Positions 43,888-53,468 of a DNA stretch of 62,551 nt are shown one piece after another (positions within the stretch are counted from its first letter, which is position 1; each line of letters starts with the position of its first letter). The notes below the pieces were generated by a model. It searched no databases. It had not been told where the DNA came from and was given only the letters and a program-made list of their open reading frames with translations. The stretch comes from an uncultured Gammaproteobacteria bacterium (lineage in GTDB: Bacteria; Pseudomonadota; Gammaproteobacteria; Arenicellales; UBA868): the NCBI GenBank assembly GCA_905612355.1, contig CAJQRU010000048.1, forward strand, positions 1 to 62,551, in the 5' to 3' direction. The position numbers and the translations under genes were made by a program.

Positions 43888-44709
43888 CTAACTCAAAGAT
43901 AATCCATCAACCAGTCGATGATATTCGCAAAAGAAATCCAGAACGCACTGATTAAACTGTTCTGGCTGTTCCACAATGAGACCATGACTCGCACCGGTTA
44001 TCACCTGCAGTCGCGCGTCAGGAATCCCTTCAACCAATGCGTTGGCATCGGGCAAGGGATTCAGCCACTCTTGATCTCCAATCACCACCAGTGCTGGCGA
44101 GCGAATGCTGCCCAAGATGCCGGACGTATCGTGACCTTCAATAGCACCCACATGACCCATAAACGCGTGCAGTGGCATAGGAAGCTCTGGCACGGCACCC
44201 AGTTTATCGACCAGCACAGGTAAGGCTTTGGCAAAGTAGCTGTGCGTGAAATCCACCAGCGGACCGACTGAAGCGGCCGCCGAGGGACCATAGTTTTTAT
44301 AAAGGTATGCGCCGAGTTTCAGACTATAAAGATTGAGCGCATTGGGTTTCGCCGCCGTAGCCGCTAACACCAGCGCGGCCACACGATCGGGATAACGAGA
44401 AGCTATTGCCTGCGCGATTCGCCCCCCCATCGAATACCCGACGAGGTGAACTCGCTCCAGATCCAAATGATCTAACACCCCGATACAGTCATCGGCAAAC
44501 TGATCTATGCTGTAACCCATCTCGGGTTTATCCGACTCGCCCGTGCCCCGATGATCGTAAGTGATCGTTTGATAGTGTTGTGAAAAGACTGGCACCTGTT
44601 CATACCAGTCCTTGCGGTTACCGCCTAACCCATTCAACAGAACGACCGGAAACCCCTCCCCGCATATCTCGTATCGAAGCGCCACTCCGTTAACCAGTGC
44701 CGTTGACAA
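43888..44709 (-). CDS. Alpha/beta hydrolase
   Basis: A 273-residue serine hydrolase: oxyanion region VVLLNGLGGNRKDWYE, TYDHRGTGESDKP, nucleophile elbow HLVGYSMGGRIAQA (Ser near residue 97), a lid domain and the catalytic-His segment VITGASHGLIVEQPEQF. The class includes esterases, lactonases and C-C bond hydrolases such as those acting on ring-cleavage products. Its TTG start directly follows the stop of the luciferase-like gene, so the two are co-translated, suggesting the hydrolase acts on that enzyme's product (inference). The third catalytic residue is likely the Asp in VVIGDQEW. Confidence 0.9.
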   Translation of the reverse strand: MSTALVNGVALRYEICGEGFPVVLLNGLGGNRKDWYEQVPVFSQHYQTITYDHRGTGESDKPEMGYSIDQFADDCIGVLDHLDLERVHLVGYSMGGRIAQAIASRYPDRVAALVLAATAAKPNALNLYSLKLGAYLYKNYGPSAAASVGPLVDFTHSYFAKALPVLVDKLGAVPELPMPLHAFMGHVGAIEGHDTSGILGSIRSPALVVIGDQEWLNPLPDANALVEGIPDARLQVITGASHGLIVEQPEQFNQCVLDFFCEYHRLVDGLSLS

Positions 44710-45714
44710 TCAAGCTTCCCGCAGTACCGGAAAAACATCCGCCGCTAATGCCTCTGCCATCTCTAGTTTTTCCTTACGCAGCAGGAAAATATTGATACGT
44801 GTAATCCCGAGCGCGGCGACTTCACGCAGCCGATCGATCCACACATCTGCCGGTCCGGCAATTGTGAAATCGTCAATCATCTTATTGGTCACATATTTAA
44901 ATGCCTCTCCGGCTGCATCAAAATGTCCACCCGTATACGCACCGCGTATTGCCTCTATCGTGTCAGCGGGCACACCGGCGAGTTCAGCATAGTGCCGCGC
45001 TGTCTGTGGAAACCACGCCGCCAACGACTTACATTCCTCTCTCGCCAGATCAATGTCGTCGCGCAAAGAACCGTAGATAGTCCAACCAATATCCAAATCT
45101 GCCGACGTTCTACCACCGATTTCTGCACCCGCCTGAATCTGCGCCAACGCAAATTGAATACACGCCGGGTGAGTACCACAAAGAAAGCGCACTCCATCGC
45201 ATAGCTCCCCGGCCAAGCGGAGCATCCGCGGTCCTGAAGCCGCCATATAAAGTGGCAGCGGGCCTGGAAGGTCGACAGAAAGATGTGTGTCCTTAAGCGT
45301 TACCGTGTTGCCATCAAAATTAGCCGTATCACCCTTCTCGAGGGCTCGCATGGCACCGATCATTTCTCGCACCGTAGCCACCGGCGCAATCCGATACCCG
45401 AGTTCCATTACCGGTCGGTCACCTGCCCCGACCGTGATCTTTGCTCGCCCACCCGACATCTCGTGCAATGTCGCCATCGCGTTGTAATTAATGGCAGGGT
45501 GGCGGGTATAGGGATGATTACAGTTGGGGCCGAAGAGAAGACGTTCTGAGTGGTTAGCAACGATCCCCAAATAAGCAAACACATCACGCGCGTGCAGTGA
45601 GGAATCACATACCCATAAATGATCACAATCCGCGTCTTCCACCACTGACACCAACTTAGCAAACCGCGCTGGCGTTTCTACGGCCATCGTCGTCACATCG
45701 AATCGCATTGACAT
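44710..45714 (-). CDS. LLM-class flavin- or F420-dependent oxidoreductase
   Basis: A 334-residue luciferase-like protein: RFDVTTMAVETPARFAKL, DHLWVCDSSLHARD, LLFGPNCNHPYTRHPAINYN and GGRAKITVGAGDRPVMELG. The last two segments are characteristic of the methylenetetrahydromethanopterin-reductase-like branch. Either FMN or F420 may be the cofactor, and a monooxygenase role is also possible. AGAGGG lies 8 bases before the ATG. It is followed without a gap by the alpha/beta hydrolase and preceded by the M20-fold gene on the same strand, so a three-step degradation unit (M20-like, LLM, hydrolase) is plausible. Confidence 0.87.
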   Translation of the reverse strand: MSMRFDVTTMAVETPARFAKLVSVVEDADCDHLWVCDSSLHARDVFAYLGIVANHSERLLFGPNCNHPYTRHPAINYNAMATLHEMSGGRAKITVGAGDRPVMELGYRIAPVATVREMIGAMRALEKGDTANFDGNTVTLKDTHLSVDLPGPLPLYMAASGPRMLRLAGELCDGVRFLCGTHPACIQFALAQIQAGAEIGGRTSADLDIGWTIYGSLRDDIDLAREECKSLAAWFPQTARHYAELAGVPADTIEAIRGAYTGGHFDAAGEAFKYVTNKMIDDFTIAGPADVWIDRLREVAALGITRINIFLLRKEKLEMAEALAADVFPVLREA

Positions 45715-45768
45715 CAGATAACCCTCTAGGTGACTTGCTCTACACAGATAAAACGGACCGCTTCGACC

Positions 45769-46968
45769 CTAGACATCACTCATCTCCGGCACCAGCGCCA
45801 TGGCAACCGTTAACGCATTAATCTGGGACGCCCGTTCAATATCAGTGATTTCGAGAGATTCATTGGGTTGATATACCGGATCGCCTCCCGGACCAAAAAT
45901 GACTGTCTCAACAAACGCCCCCATGCTAGCGGTATCGGCGAGCCATGATCCGCCGCTGTAGACGGTGGATCGGTTCATGATTCGCTCCCACGCGGCACTG
46001 GTGTACCGAACGACCGGCGCGTCACGCGGAACCATAAAGGCGTCTTTACGATCAGCCAGTACGAGTTCCGTCTTAATCTCCGAGTCAGTCGCCTGGGCCC
46101 TCGTAATGGCGGCTTCAAGCAACCTCTGTACTTCATCAACCGTCACCCCCGGTTGTGGCCTGGTATCGACACGAATCGTACACCGATCCGGGATCATGGA
46201 GGGACCCCCAGGGAAAAGGCCGCCGTAAATACGCCCTACCGCCAGTATCAAATCTTCCCCCACCAACTCGGCAATCTCCGGCGCCACATCCGGAACACAT
46301 TCAATTCGGGAAATTTCTTCGATCACTGGAAGCATCTTTTCGATTGCATTGACAGCCTGGCCACGATGACAGGTATGTGCAGAAAGCCCGATAGTCGAGA
46401 TGTCAAAGTAGTAACGACCACGATGGGCCACATAGACCTCCATATCGGTGGGCTCGCCCAGGACCGCATGATCAAACTGGTGATTCTTAACAAGATGAAT
46501 CGCACCTGACTGATCACCCATGTGATCGGCAACGCCCGCAAAGATCAAAGTTCCAGCCAACTCGACATTCGAATCAACCAGCGCTTTCATAGCGGCAATT
46601 TGACAGGCAAGGCCCGCTTTCATATCCATGATCGCATGGCCGAAAATACGCGACCCTTCGCGCTCTCCGCCATAGGGGTCTCGGTCCCATCCTTCACACA
46701 CTGGCTTAGTATCCAAATGACCGGTCAAAAGAAACCGGGGACCGGCCCGACATCCATTAACCTGCCAAAGCACATTGCCGCGAGTGCCGTCAATGTCTTC
46801 GTACCATACGTCACCGACATCAAGTGCTTTGAGCCATTTCGTCAACTCCAAACCGAACGCCCCCTCTTCGCCAACGACACTTGGCGTGCGCACCATTTTC
46901 TGTACTATGTCGACAGCATATTCGACATCAACACACTTAAGAATACGATTAACAATCTCACTATTCAT
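45769..46968 (-). CDS. M20-fold metallopeptidase-like protein lacking catalytic residues
   Basis: A 399-residue protein from the ATG at 46968, favoured by GGAGGGG 6 bases upstream over a longer start. The zinc-binding HxD is present (TGHLDTKP, His84 and Asp86) and the bridging Asp (IMDMKAG, Asp115). However, where M20 enzymes have the general-base and zinc-ligand pair Glu-Glu, the sequence reads VADHMGDQSG (residues 146-155), one residue shorter and with His. Near the C-terminus the usual GPG..H.pnE motif reads GPGGDPVYQPNE, with Tyr or Val in place of His. The GEPT glutamate is retained. It could be inactive, binding, or a divergent hydrolase. Possibly in the same unit as the downstream LLM and hydrolase genes. 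Confidence 0.85.
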   Translation of the reverse strand: MNSEIVNRILKCVDVEYAVDIVQKMVRTPSVVGEEGAFGLELTKWLKALDVGDVWYEDIDGTRGNVLWQVNGCRAGPRFLLTGHLDTKPVCEGWDRDPYGGEREGSRIFGHAIMDMKAGLACQIAAMKALVDSNVELAGTLIFAGVADHMGDQSGAIHLVKNHQFDHAVLGEPTDMEVYVAHRGRYYFDISTIGLSAHTCHRGQAVNAIEKMLPVIEEISRIECVPDVAPEIAELVGEDLILAVGRIYGGLFPGGPSMIPDRCTIRVDTRPQPGVTVDEVQRLLEAAITRAQATDSEIKTELVLADRKDAFMVPRDAPVVRYTSAAWERIMNRSTVYSGGSWLADTASMGAFVETVIFGPGGDPVYQPNESLEITDIERASQINALTVAMALVPEMSDV

Positions 46969-47205
46969 CGCACTACCCCTCCAAACCATAGACAATTCAT
47001 ACAGTCACCAAACCCAAATAATCCGCCAGCCACCCGAACCCGAGGCCTTCGTTAACTTACTTTCCTGCCATCATAAACGACTGTACACACCCAAAAACGG
47101 CATAACTCTATAATGATGATCTAAGGCAACGATACCTCGTGTGTCCCAAAATATAAATGGCATGAATAAGTAGAGTTTATATCTTCCAATGACACGCCAG
47201 ACGCG

Positions 47206-47514
47206 CTACGGTCGATCTAAATCAGGGTCGTAACAAATCGCCTCGATTAACGTCTCAGACAACTCTCCGATGGCGCTCGATAGGTAATTGCACGCCCAGA
47301 GCGTGCAGCCCTTAAAGTCGGAGACCTCGACCAGCCAGTCTTTGCGTGACATGTCATAGCCAAATCGCTCAAGGCAACCGGTTCGATACCGGTGAATCAG
47401 GCAGTACTGGTCGATCTCTGCGGGTTTGAGTCCAAACGGTGGTTCACAAGGCGGGTCGGCCCTGCACCAGGAAGCCAACAGCAGCAGGCTAGCGATCGCT
47501 GCAACTCGTGCCAT
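47206..47514 (-). CDS. Small secreted Cys-rich protein, 102 aa
   Basis: The ATG at 47514 starts a signal peptide (MARVAAIASLLLLASW) that could end at the Cys in CRADPPC; AAAGGG lies about 8 bases upstream. The mature protein has at least six Cys (PPCEPPFG, YCLIHRYRTGC, KGCTLWACNY, AICYDP), suggesting disulfides and an envelope location. I do not recognise the family. It is monocistronic between long flanks. Confidence 0.7.
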   Translation of the reverse strand: MARVAAIASLLLLASWCRADPPCEPPFGLKPAEIDQYCLIHRYRTGCLERFGYDMSRKDWLVEVSDFKGCTLWACNYLSSAIGELSETLIEAICYDPDLDRP

Positions 47515-47755
47515 ACCTCGACCCTTTTCTTGAAATGACCACTGAAGACCTTGCACCGGGGATCCTCTGCACGTTGTTATACCAACATCGCCAATTTCTG
47601 ACGGCCCCAGATTACACCCGTTGTCAACCTTTGCTTAGCGACAAACGTAGCCACATACGCATACGTGGCTTGATATGATGGCGCCCGCATGCGATGCCAA
47701 ACCGCTGTCTACTGACTTCGCCCTTTACATCACGCTAATCATCCGCCACTCACCT

Positions 47756-48412
47756 ATGAATGTTTCCGACGCCATCCAGCAACGTCAATCCATCCGACAT
47801 TTTCTCGACACTCCGGTTTCGGATTCAACCATTAAAGCGTTGCTCACCAAGGCGGCCCGGGCACCGTCAGGAGGCAACCTACAACCTTGGCGCATCTATG
47901 TCATCAATGGATCAACCATGCCTCGCTTCTTGGAGTTCTTGCATAACCGAACAGCCCAGACAAAACCCGCCTATGCGATCTACCCACCCAGCTTGAAGGA
48001 ACCCTACCGCACCTCTCGATTCAAACTTGCCGAAGATATGTACGCGTTACTCAAGCTCCCTCGAGATGACAAACCGGCCCGCCTTGCCCATCTCACTCGA
48101 AACTTTCGATTCTTTGATGCACCAGCGGCCTTCTTCTGTTTTATCGACCGCATCATGGGCCCACCGCAGTGGTCAGATCTTGGAATGTTTCTGCAGAGCT
48201 TCATGTTGTTAGCACAGGAGGCCGGCCTTGACACCTGCCCACAGGAAGCCTGGGCAAATCGCGCAGACTGTGTCCGTGAATTCGTTGATGCACCAGAAGA
48301 ACTGATGCTTTTCTGCGGCATGGCCATCGGACACGCCAATCCAGATGCGCCAGTCAACCAATTAGTGGCGGAACGGGAACCTCTTGATCATTGGGCAACG
48401 TTTGTGGGGTAA
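47756..48412 (+). CDS. Nitroreductase-family protein
   Basis: A 218-residue FMN-dependent oxidoreductase. Start at 47756 gives MNVSDAIQQRQSIRHF, the standard N-terminus; earlier codons are unlikely. Key features are the FMN-binding RQSIRHFLD, ARAPSGGNLQPWRIYV (residues 40-55), LGMFLQSFMLLAQEAGLDTC and the C-terminal GMAIGHANPDAPVN. Members reduce nitroaromatics, quinones or flavins with NAD(P)H. Substrate unknown. It converges on the HyuB gene, leaving 15 bases between them. Confidence 0.9.
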   Translation: MNVSDAIQQRQSIRHFLDTPVSDSTIKALLTKAARAPSGGNLQPWRIYVINGSTMPRFLEFLHNRTAQTKPAYAIYPPSLKEPYRTSRFKLAEDMYALLKLPRDDKPARLAHLTRNFRFFDAPAAFFCFIDRIMGPPQWSDLGMFLQSFMLLAQEAGLDTCPQEAWANRADCVREFVDAPEELMLFCGMAIGHANPDAPVNQLVAEREPLDHWATFVG

Positions 48413-48427
48413 AACCAAAGAGAAAAG

Positions 48428-50089
48428 CTATTCACCATCAAAGCCATAGTCTCTGGCGGCGCCGGCCGGCGTGACATAGCCTTCCGCGATATCGTGCCTA
48501 ATCAATGCTCGCGACCTTTCCCCTGGTTTCCCAAATCCACCCCCACCCGCCTCAACCAAGGTGATTCGATCACCTGGCGATAAATGGTATTGGCCCTTCG
48601 GATGTACCGTCTCACCGTTAACCTGGTGACGGCGAAGCTGACCAGGCTCCCCGCCCACTAGACCAGCCGGCGGAAATTCTGTCCGATTTCCCATGAAGAA
48701 AACAGTCATCAAGCTGCCCGTATCATTTCTAATCGCGAGCTCCTGGCCAAGACCACCACGGGCCGTGCCCGGGCCGCCCGAGTCCGGAACGAGCCGCTTG
48801 TATTCAATCATCGTCCCGGTCAAGGCCTCCCACAGTTCAGTCGGCACCACCGCCATATTCGACGGGCCCGGTGTGACCGCCAGGCCATCGTGGTTTTCCA
48901 ATGCCCCAAAGCCTCCAGAGGCAAAATAAAGCGCCGCTACAGCCCGGCCATTGGGATGTCGACCCTGGAAGGTCACGAGATCGGCCATTCCTGAATCTGC
49001 CTGAACCAGTGCGGGCGCTGCATCAGCCAAGGCACCAAAAATCAGTGGTGCGACAAAGTGGCCAATCACATGCCGGGCGCCTGTTGGTGATGGGTGCTCC
49101 GCCGCTAGCAAACACCCAGGCGGCGCCGATACGGCAACCGGCGCCAGTGTTCCGGCATTGTTCGGCAATGCCGGAACGGTAAGACACTTAATGGCGTACA
49201 ACACCATGGCATTGGTATAACAGAAGGGGACGTTTATCCCCTGACGCACACACGGATCTGTGCCATCGAATGATATTGCCACGGCATCGCCCGAGACCTT
49301 TACCACGCAACTGAGCGTCAATGGGGCATCGATCCCTTCAATCTGAATCGAATGGGCATACACACCGTCCTCCATGATGCGAATGGCACTGCGCATAGCC
49401 CTCTCCGAATAGTGGCGGATCGAATACGACAAGGCCTCAAGAGAGCTCAACTTATATTCCTGCATAAACTCCAGCAGCATCCGTTCACCAACCTCGTTAC
49501 AGGTTACGTTAGCAAACAAGTCTCCAAGCACCTGATCCGGCGTCCTGACATTGTTAGCGATAAATTCGACTACAAGCTCATTTCTCACACCGCCATCAAA
49601 CAACTTAACGATCGGGATTCGTAGTCCTTCGTGATAAATTTCTGTCGCCGATGCGCCAAAACCAAGGCCACCGATGTCAGGCAAATGGGTAATGCTCATG
49701 GTGTACCCGACAATTTCCTGCTCCACAAATACCGGTCGCATCACGTTGATATCAAAAAGATGGCCCGTACCGATCCATGGGTCATTGGAGATCAAAACGT
49801 CACCCGGTTTTAAAGTCTCTGGCGGATAACGCGTCAAAAAATGTTGCAATGTCACTGGTGCCGTTCCCATGAAGACCGGGAGGCTTTTGGTGCCCTGACA
49901 AAGCAACTGGCCATTGGCATCGAGAATGGCCACCGTGAGATCGTAGCTCTCTGCCACAATGGTTGAAAACGATGTTCGCATCAGCGTGCTAACAATTTCA
50001 TCTGCGATCGAAACCAATCGATCCCACATAATGCTAACGCTGATCGCATCATGAGTTACCAAAGGCGGGGCTTGTCGAGTATGCGTCAT
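48428..50089 (-). CDS. hyuB: Hydantoinase B/oxoprolinase-type subunit
   Basis: A 553-residue HyuB-family protein: SIMWDRLVSIADEIVSTLMRTSFSTIVAES at the start in three motifs, NDPWIGTGHLFDINVMRPVFV near residue 110, DLFANVTCNEVG around 190, and a glycine-rich C-terminal region (GGPGTARGGLGQEL, EAGGGGFGKPGERS). With HyuA it forms an ATP-dependent enzyme opening a cyclic imide or lactam (N-methylhydantoin, 5-oxoproline) or carboxylating a ketone. Nine bases after the upstream HyuA stop, so the two are one operon. Substrate is not predictable. Confidence 0.92.
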   Translation of the reverse strand: MTHTRQAPPLVTHDAISVSIMWDRLVSIADEIVSTLMRTSFSTIVAESYDLTVAILDANGQLLCQGTKSLPVFMGTAPVTLQHFLTRYPPETLKPGDVLISNDPWIGTGHLFDINVMRPVFVEQEIVGYTMSITHLPDIGGLGFGASATEIYHEGLRIPIVKLFDGGVRNELVVEFIANNVRTPDQVLGDLFANVTCNEVGERMLLEFMQEYKLSSLEALSYSIRHYSERAMRSAIRIMEDGVYAHSIQIEGIDAPLTLSCVVKVSGDAVAISFDGTDPCVRQGINVPFCYTNAMVLYAIKCLTVPALPNNAGTLAPVAVSAPPGCLLAAEHPSPTGARHVIGHFVAPLIFGALADAAPALVQADSGMADLVTFQGRHPNGRAVAALYFASGGFGALENHDGLAVTPGPSNMAVVPTELWEALTGTMIEYKRLVPDSGGPGTARGGLGQELAIRNDTGSLMTVFFMGNRTEFPPAGLVGGEPGQLRRHQVNGETVHPKGQYHLSPGDRITLVEAGGGGFGKPGERSRALIRHDIAEGYVTPAGAARDYGFDGE

Positions 50090-50098
50090 GAAATCTAT

Positions 50099-52189
50099 CT
50101 AGATACCCGATAACGTCGCAATAAGACTCAGGGTTTTGTCCACAACAACGTTCCATTCCGGACCAATGACCACAGTTGACTCGCGCTCTTCAATAATTAA
50201 CGGCCCCTCAAAGCGATCCCCCGAGCGCAGTGACATGCGATTAATCACGCGACAGGGAATGTAGTCCTCATGCTCATTGAAGTAGACCGAACGCGTTACG
50301 CGGGACTGACTCATGTCGCCGCTTGATCGCCATGTTTTGTAGCCTTCCGGGAAAAAAGGCAGTGGACCTACCGCACCCACCTTCCAGGTTGTAATCTCGA
50401 CTGGCGTCTCGAGATCCACCGCGGCATAAAGTCCCGCATAGCGTTCAGCGAAGCGCTCTTCAATGGTCGGGAAAACCTCCACCAGTGAACCGTGTTCCGG
50501 TAGAGCGACCTCAATCGCGTGTCCTTGCCCGGAATAACGCATGTCCAGACGTAGCCGATATTCGATATCGCACGATGCCACACCCGCACCGACCAATGCT
50601 TGACTTGATTCGCTCATTAAACGATCAAACACCTCAACAAATGTTTCCAATGTTAATTGCTTAAGAAATACCTGTTGTCCCTGCAGAACTTCAAATGTCA
50701 GAGGACTTGCCAACAAACCAAAAGCCGACATTACCCCCGCACCAACCGGAAAAATAACCTGGGGCGCACGAAGTTTGCGCGCAACCGCTACGGCGTGAAT
50801 TGGCCCAGAACCACCGAAGGCCACAATGGCGCTATTGCGGTAGTCAAACCCCCGCTCGGAGGCATGAATCCTGAACGCTCGGGCAATACCCTCATTGACG
50901 ACATCATGTATTCCCCAGGCAGAACGCACAAGCGGCAAATCTAACTTCTCTGATACTCCCTTGGTGATGGCCGCTTCGGCATCGGGCAAACTTAAATCAA
51001 ACTTACCGCCCAGGAATGACGCCGCGTCCAAATACCCCAGCACCAGGTTGGCATCGGTTAATGTCGCTCTCTTGCCACCTTGTTGATAACAAGCCGGCCC
51101 GGGTTGCGCGCCAGCACTATCAGGCCCGACAGCAAGCAAACCTCTGGCGTCGATTGCCGACGTACTGCCACCGCCATACCCAATTTCGATCATATCGATC
51201 GCCGGTATCTTGGCAACCAATCCGCTTCCCGGTTTGAAATCGTGCACTCGACCCACTTCAAGTTCGTACCGTTTGTTTGCCGCTCCATCAATAATGAGTG
51301 CACCCTTCGCGGTAGTACCCCCCATATCAAATGACAGCAGATTCTTGATGGATAACATTTCCCCATGACGTGCCGACATGAGCACGCCGGCGGCGGGCCC
51401 TGATTCCATGATGCGCACCGGAAAACTCCGCGCGACAGCTGGCGTCGCCGTTCCGCCACTTGACGTCATAATGAATAGAGGTGCTCGAACCTGGCGCGCG
51501 AACAGCCCTTGTTCAAGGTCACGAAGATAACGATCCAGTAACGGCTGGGTATATGCGTTGATACAGGTTGTAGTCCAACGTGAAAACTCTCGAATATCCG
51601 GAAACACTTCAGAGGAAATCGACACATAAAGTTCCGGATAATCCGCACGCACAATGTCGCGAACCGCCCGCTCATGATCTGGATTTGCATACGAATGCAA
51701 AAAACACACGGCAAGACTTTCTATCCCTTTTTCCTCAACCAGGTGTCTGACAGCCAGTTTCACCTCAGGCTGAGCTAATGCCGTCTCAACGTGGCCGTCA
51801 TAACGGATTCGCTCCTTGACCTCGACACGGCAGGATCGTTCGACCAGCGGTGCTGGATAGGCGATGCGCAAATCAAACATCTCGTACCGATGCTCATTCC
51901 CCATCTCCAGCACATCCGAAAATCCGGCGGTCGTTATCATCCCGACCCGCGCGCCCTTACGCTCGATGATCGCGTTGGTAATTAAAGTAGTCCCGTGGAT
52001 GACCGCCTCCACCTTCTCGACCGGCACTTGTTCTTGAACCAGCAGGTCAGACAAGCCCTCGAGAACTCCACTGGCAGGCGCTGCAGGCGTCGTCAGGCGC
52101 TTATGGGTTGCTATGCGATCCGAGGACACATCCAATAAAGCGAAATCAGTAAACGTTCCGCCAATATCAATGCCGACACGATGACTCAT
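50099..52189 (-). CDS. hyuA: Hydantoinase A/oxoprolinase-type subunit
   Basis: A 696-residue ASKHA-fold ATPase subunit from the ATG at 52189 (a GTG at 52213 is less likely). The N-terminus GIDIGGTFTDFALLD is the phosphate-binding motif, followed by AVIHGTTLITNAIIERKGA, MESGPAAGVLMSAR, LLSFDMGGTTAKGAL and IVAFGGSGPIHAVA. The family phosphorylates the carbonyl of its substrate for hydrolysis or carboxylation by HyuB. The co-encoded HyuB follows on the same strand. The PhyH gene is divergent from it. Length and motifs are typical of full-size HyuA. Confidence 0.93.
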   Translation of the reverse strand: MSHRVGIDIGGTFTDFALLDVSSDRIATHKRLTTPAAPASGVLEGLSDLLVQEQVPVEKVEAVIHGTTLITNAIIERKGARVGMITTAGFSDVLEMGNEHRYEMFDLRIAYPAPLVERSCRVEVKERIRYDGHVETALAQPEVKLAVRHLVEEKGIESLAVCFLHSYANPDHERAVRDIVRADYPELYVSISSEVFPDIREFSRWTTTCINAYTQPLLDRYLRDLEQGLFARQVRAPLFIMTSSGGTATPAVARSFPVRIMESGPAAGVLMSARHGEMLSIKNLLSFDMGGTTAKGALIIDGAANKRYELEVGRVHDFKPGSGLVAKIPAIDMIEIGYGGGSTSAIDARGLLAVGPDSAGAQPGPACYQQGGKRATLTDANLVLGYLDAASFLGGKFDLSLPDAEAAITKGVSEKLDLPLVRSAWGIHDVVNEGIARAFRIHASERGFDYRNSAIVAFGGSGPIHAVAVARKLRAPQVIFPVGAGVMSAFGLLASPLTFEVLQGQQVFLKQLTLETFVEVFDRLMSESSQALVGAGVASCDIEYRLRLDMRYSGQGHAIEVALPEHGSLVEVFPTIEERFAERYAGLYAAVDLETPVEITTWKVGAVGPLPFFPEGYKTWRSSGDMSQSRVTRSVYFNEHEDYIPCRVINRMSLRSGDRFEGPLIIEERESTVVIGPEWNVVVDKTLSLIATLSGI

Positions 52190-52420
52190 TAGAGCATTAG
52201 ATCCTGACCACACTGCACGGAGTGTTCACACGGCAGCAGTGAACACTCCGAAAACACTCGGTAATAATGGATCGCTGTCAAAACCCGCCCCGGATGCACC
52301 TATGTTGCACTTCACAAATGAGTTATTTATCCTTTATACACGCAGTTTCAAAAAAAACCAGAGCACACTGCCAATAGTTGCTTTTACCAACATCGTTCAC
52401 TTGATTAGAAGGCAAGCCTT

Positions 52421-53329
52421 ATGAAACCAGAGCAAATTCTGGCCCGCACGCCGAAAGCACTTTGCCAATCTCAGCGCGAACAGTTTTTTCATGACGGTTA
52501 TCTCGTAATTGACCAGTTCATTGACCAAGAGTGGTTAGATCGACTTTGGGCCGTTACCCATGATTTTATCGAAGAGAGCAGACAGCATACAAAGTCGAAT
52601 GAGAAATTTGATCTTGAGCTAGAGCACAGCGCTGAAAACCCTCGACTACGTCGACTGAGTTGGCCCACCATGCAGCACGAACTTTATTGGGAATTTGCCA
52701 GCCAAGGCCCAATCGTCGATGTCGCCGAAGATCTGCTTGGCGGTGACGTCATGTTTCATCATTCGAAACTGAACTTCAAATGGTCAGGCGGTGGTGAAGA
52801 AGTTAAATGGCATCAGGACTTTCCGTTTTACCCCCATAGCAACCCATCCGTATTAGCCATCGGCCTCTACATGAACGACGTCGATGACCAAATGGGGCCG
52901 ATGGGTGCCATTCCTGGCAGCCAGAAGGGTCCCATCTACAACCACTATAACGAGCGCAATCTCTGGGCTGGAGGACTGTCCGATGCCGATGTCGGGACAC
53001 TTCCGTTGGATTCAGTCGGATGGATGAAAGGCAATGCAGGCAGCATTACAGTGCATCATTGTCAAACCATCCACGGCTCATTACCCAACAATTCAAGCCG
53101 CATGCGCCCGCTCCTGATTAATGCCTACAAATCGGCCGACGCTCGCTCACTGACAAGTTACCCCGACTCGGAGTCTAAACAACATTCGACGCTGATTCGC
53201 GGCACACCAGCGCGGTGGGCGGAACTCAGCCCGGCACTGTGTCGACTCCCACCAGACTGGTCAGAAGGCTACACCTCTATCTTCGCCATACAGCAGAAAG
53301 AAGGCGGTTCCCCTCGTGCCGCCAAATAG
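52421..53329 (+). CDS. Phytanoyl-CoA dioxygenase (PhyH)-family protein
   Basis: A 302-residue Fe(II)/2-oxoglutarate oxygenase: FFHDGYLVIDQFIDQEW at the start, HSKLNFKWSGGG, the iron motif WHQDFPFYPH (His131 and Asp133), and TVHHCQTIHGSLPN with the third ligand His218, followed by RMRPLLINAYKSAD with the 2-oxoglutarate-binding Arg. The family hydroxylates lipids, amino acids or small metabolites. AAGG lies before the ATG. It is the first of three Fe(II)/2OG-type genes within 9 kb (with the broken and intact TauD-like genes). Substrate unknown. Confidence 0.92.
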   Translation: MKPEQILARTPKALCQSQREQFFHDGYLVIDQFIDQEWLDRLWAVTHDFIEESRQHTKSNEKFDLELEHSAENPRLRRLSWPTMQHELYWEFASQGPIVDVAEDLLGGDVMFHHSKLNFKWSGGGEEVKWHQDFPFYPHSNPSVLAIGLYMNDVDDQMGPMGAIPGSQKGPIYNHYNERNLWAGGLSDADVGTLPLDSVGWMKGNAGSITVHHCQTIHGSLPNNSSRMRPLLINAYKSADARSLTSYPDSESKQHSTLIRGTPARWAELSPALCRLPPDWSEGYTSIFAIQQKEGGSPRAAK

Positions 53330-53468
53330 CCGGCGCGGCGACTTTCCACTACGCTGATTACCGTGCAAAAACTGCTGGTTTACTGGTAATCGTCAATCGG
53401 CACCCTTCACCAACATGCGGATCGGTCGAATTACCACGGGTTGAGGGATTCGGACTTTACGACGAAGA

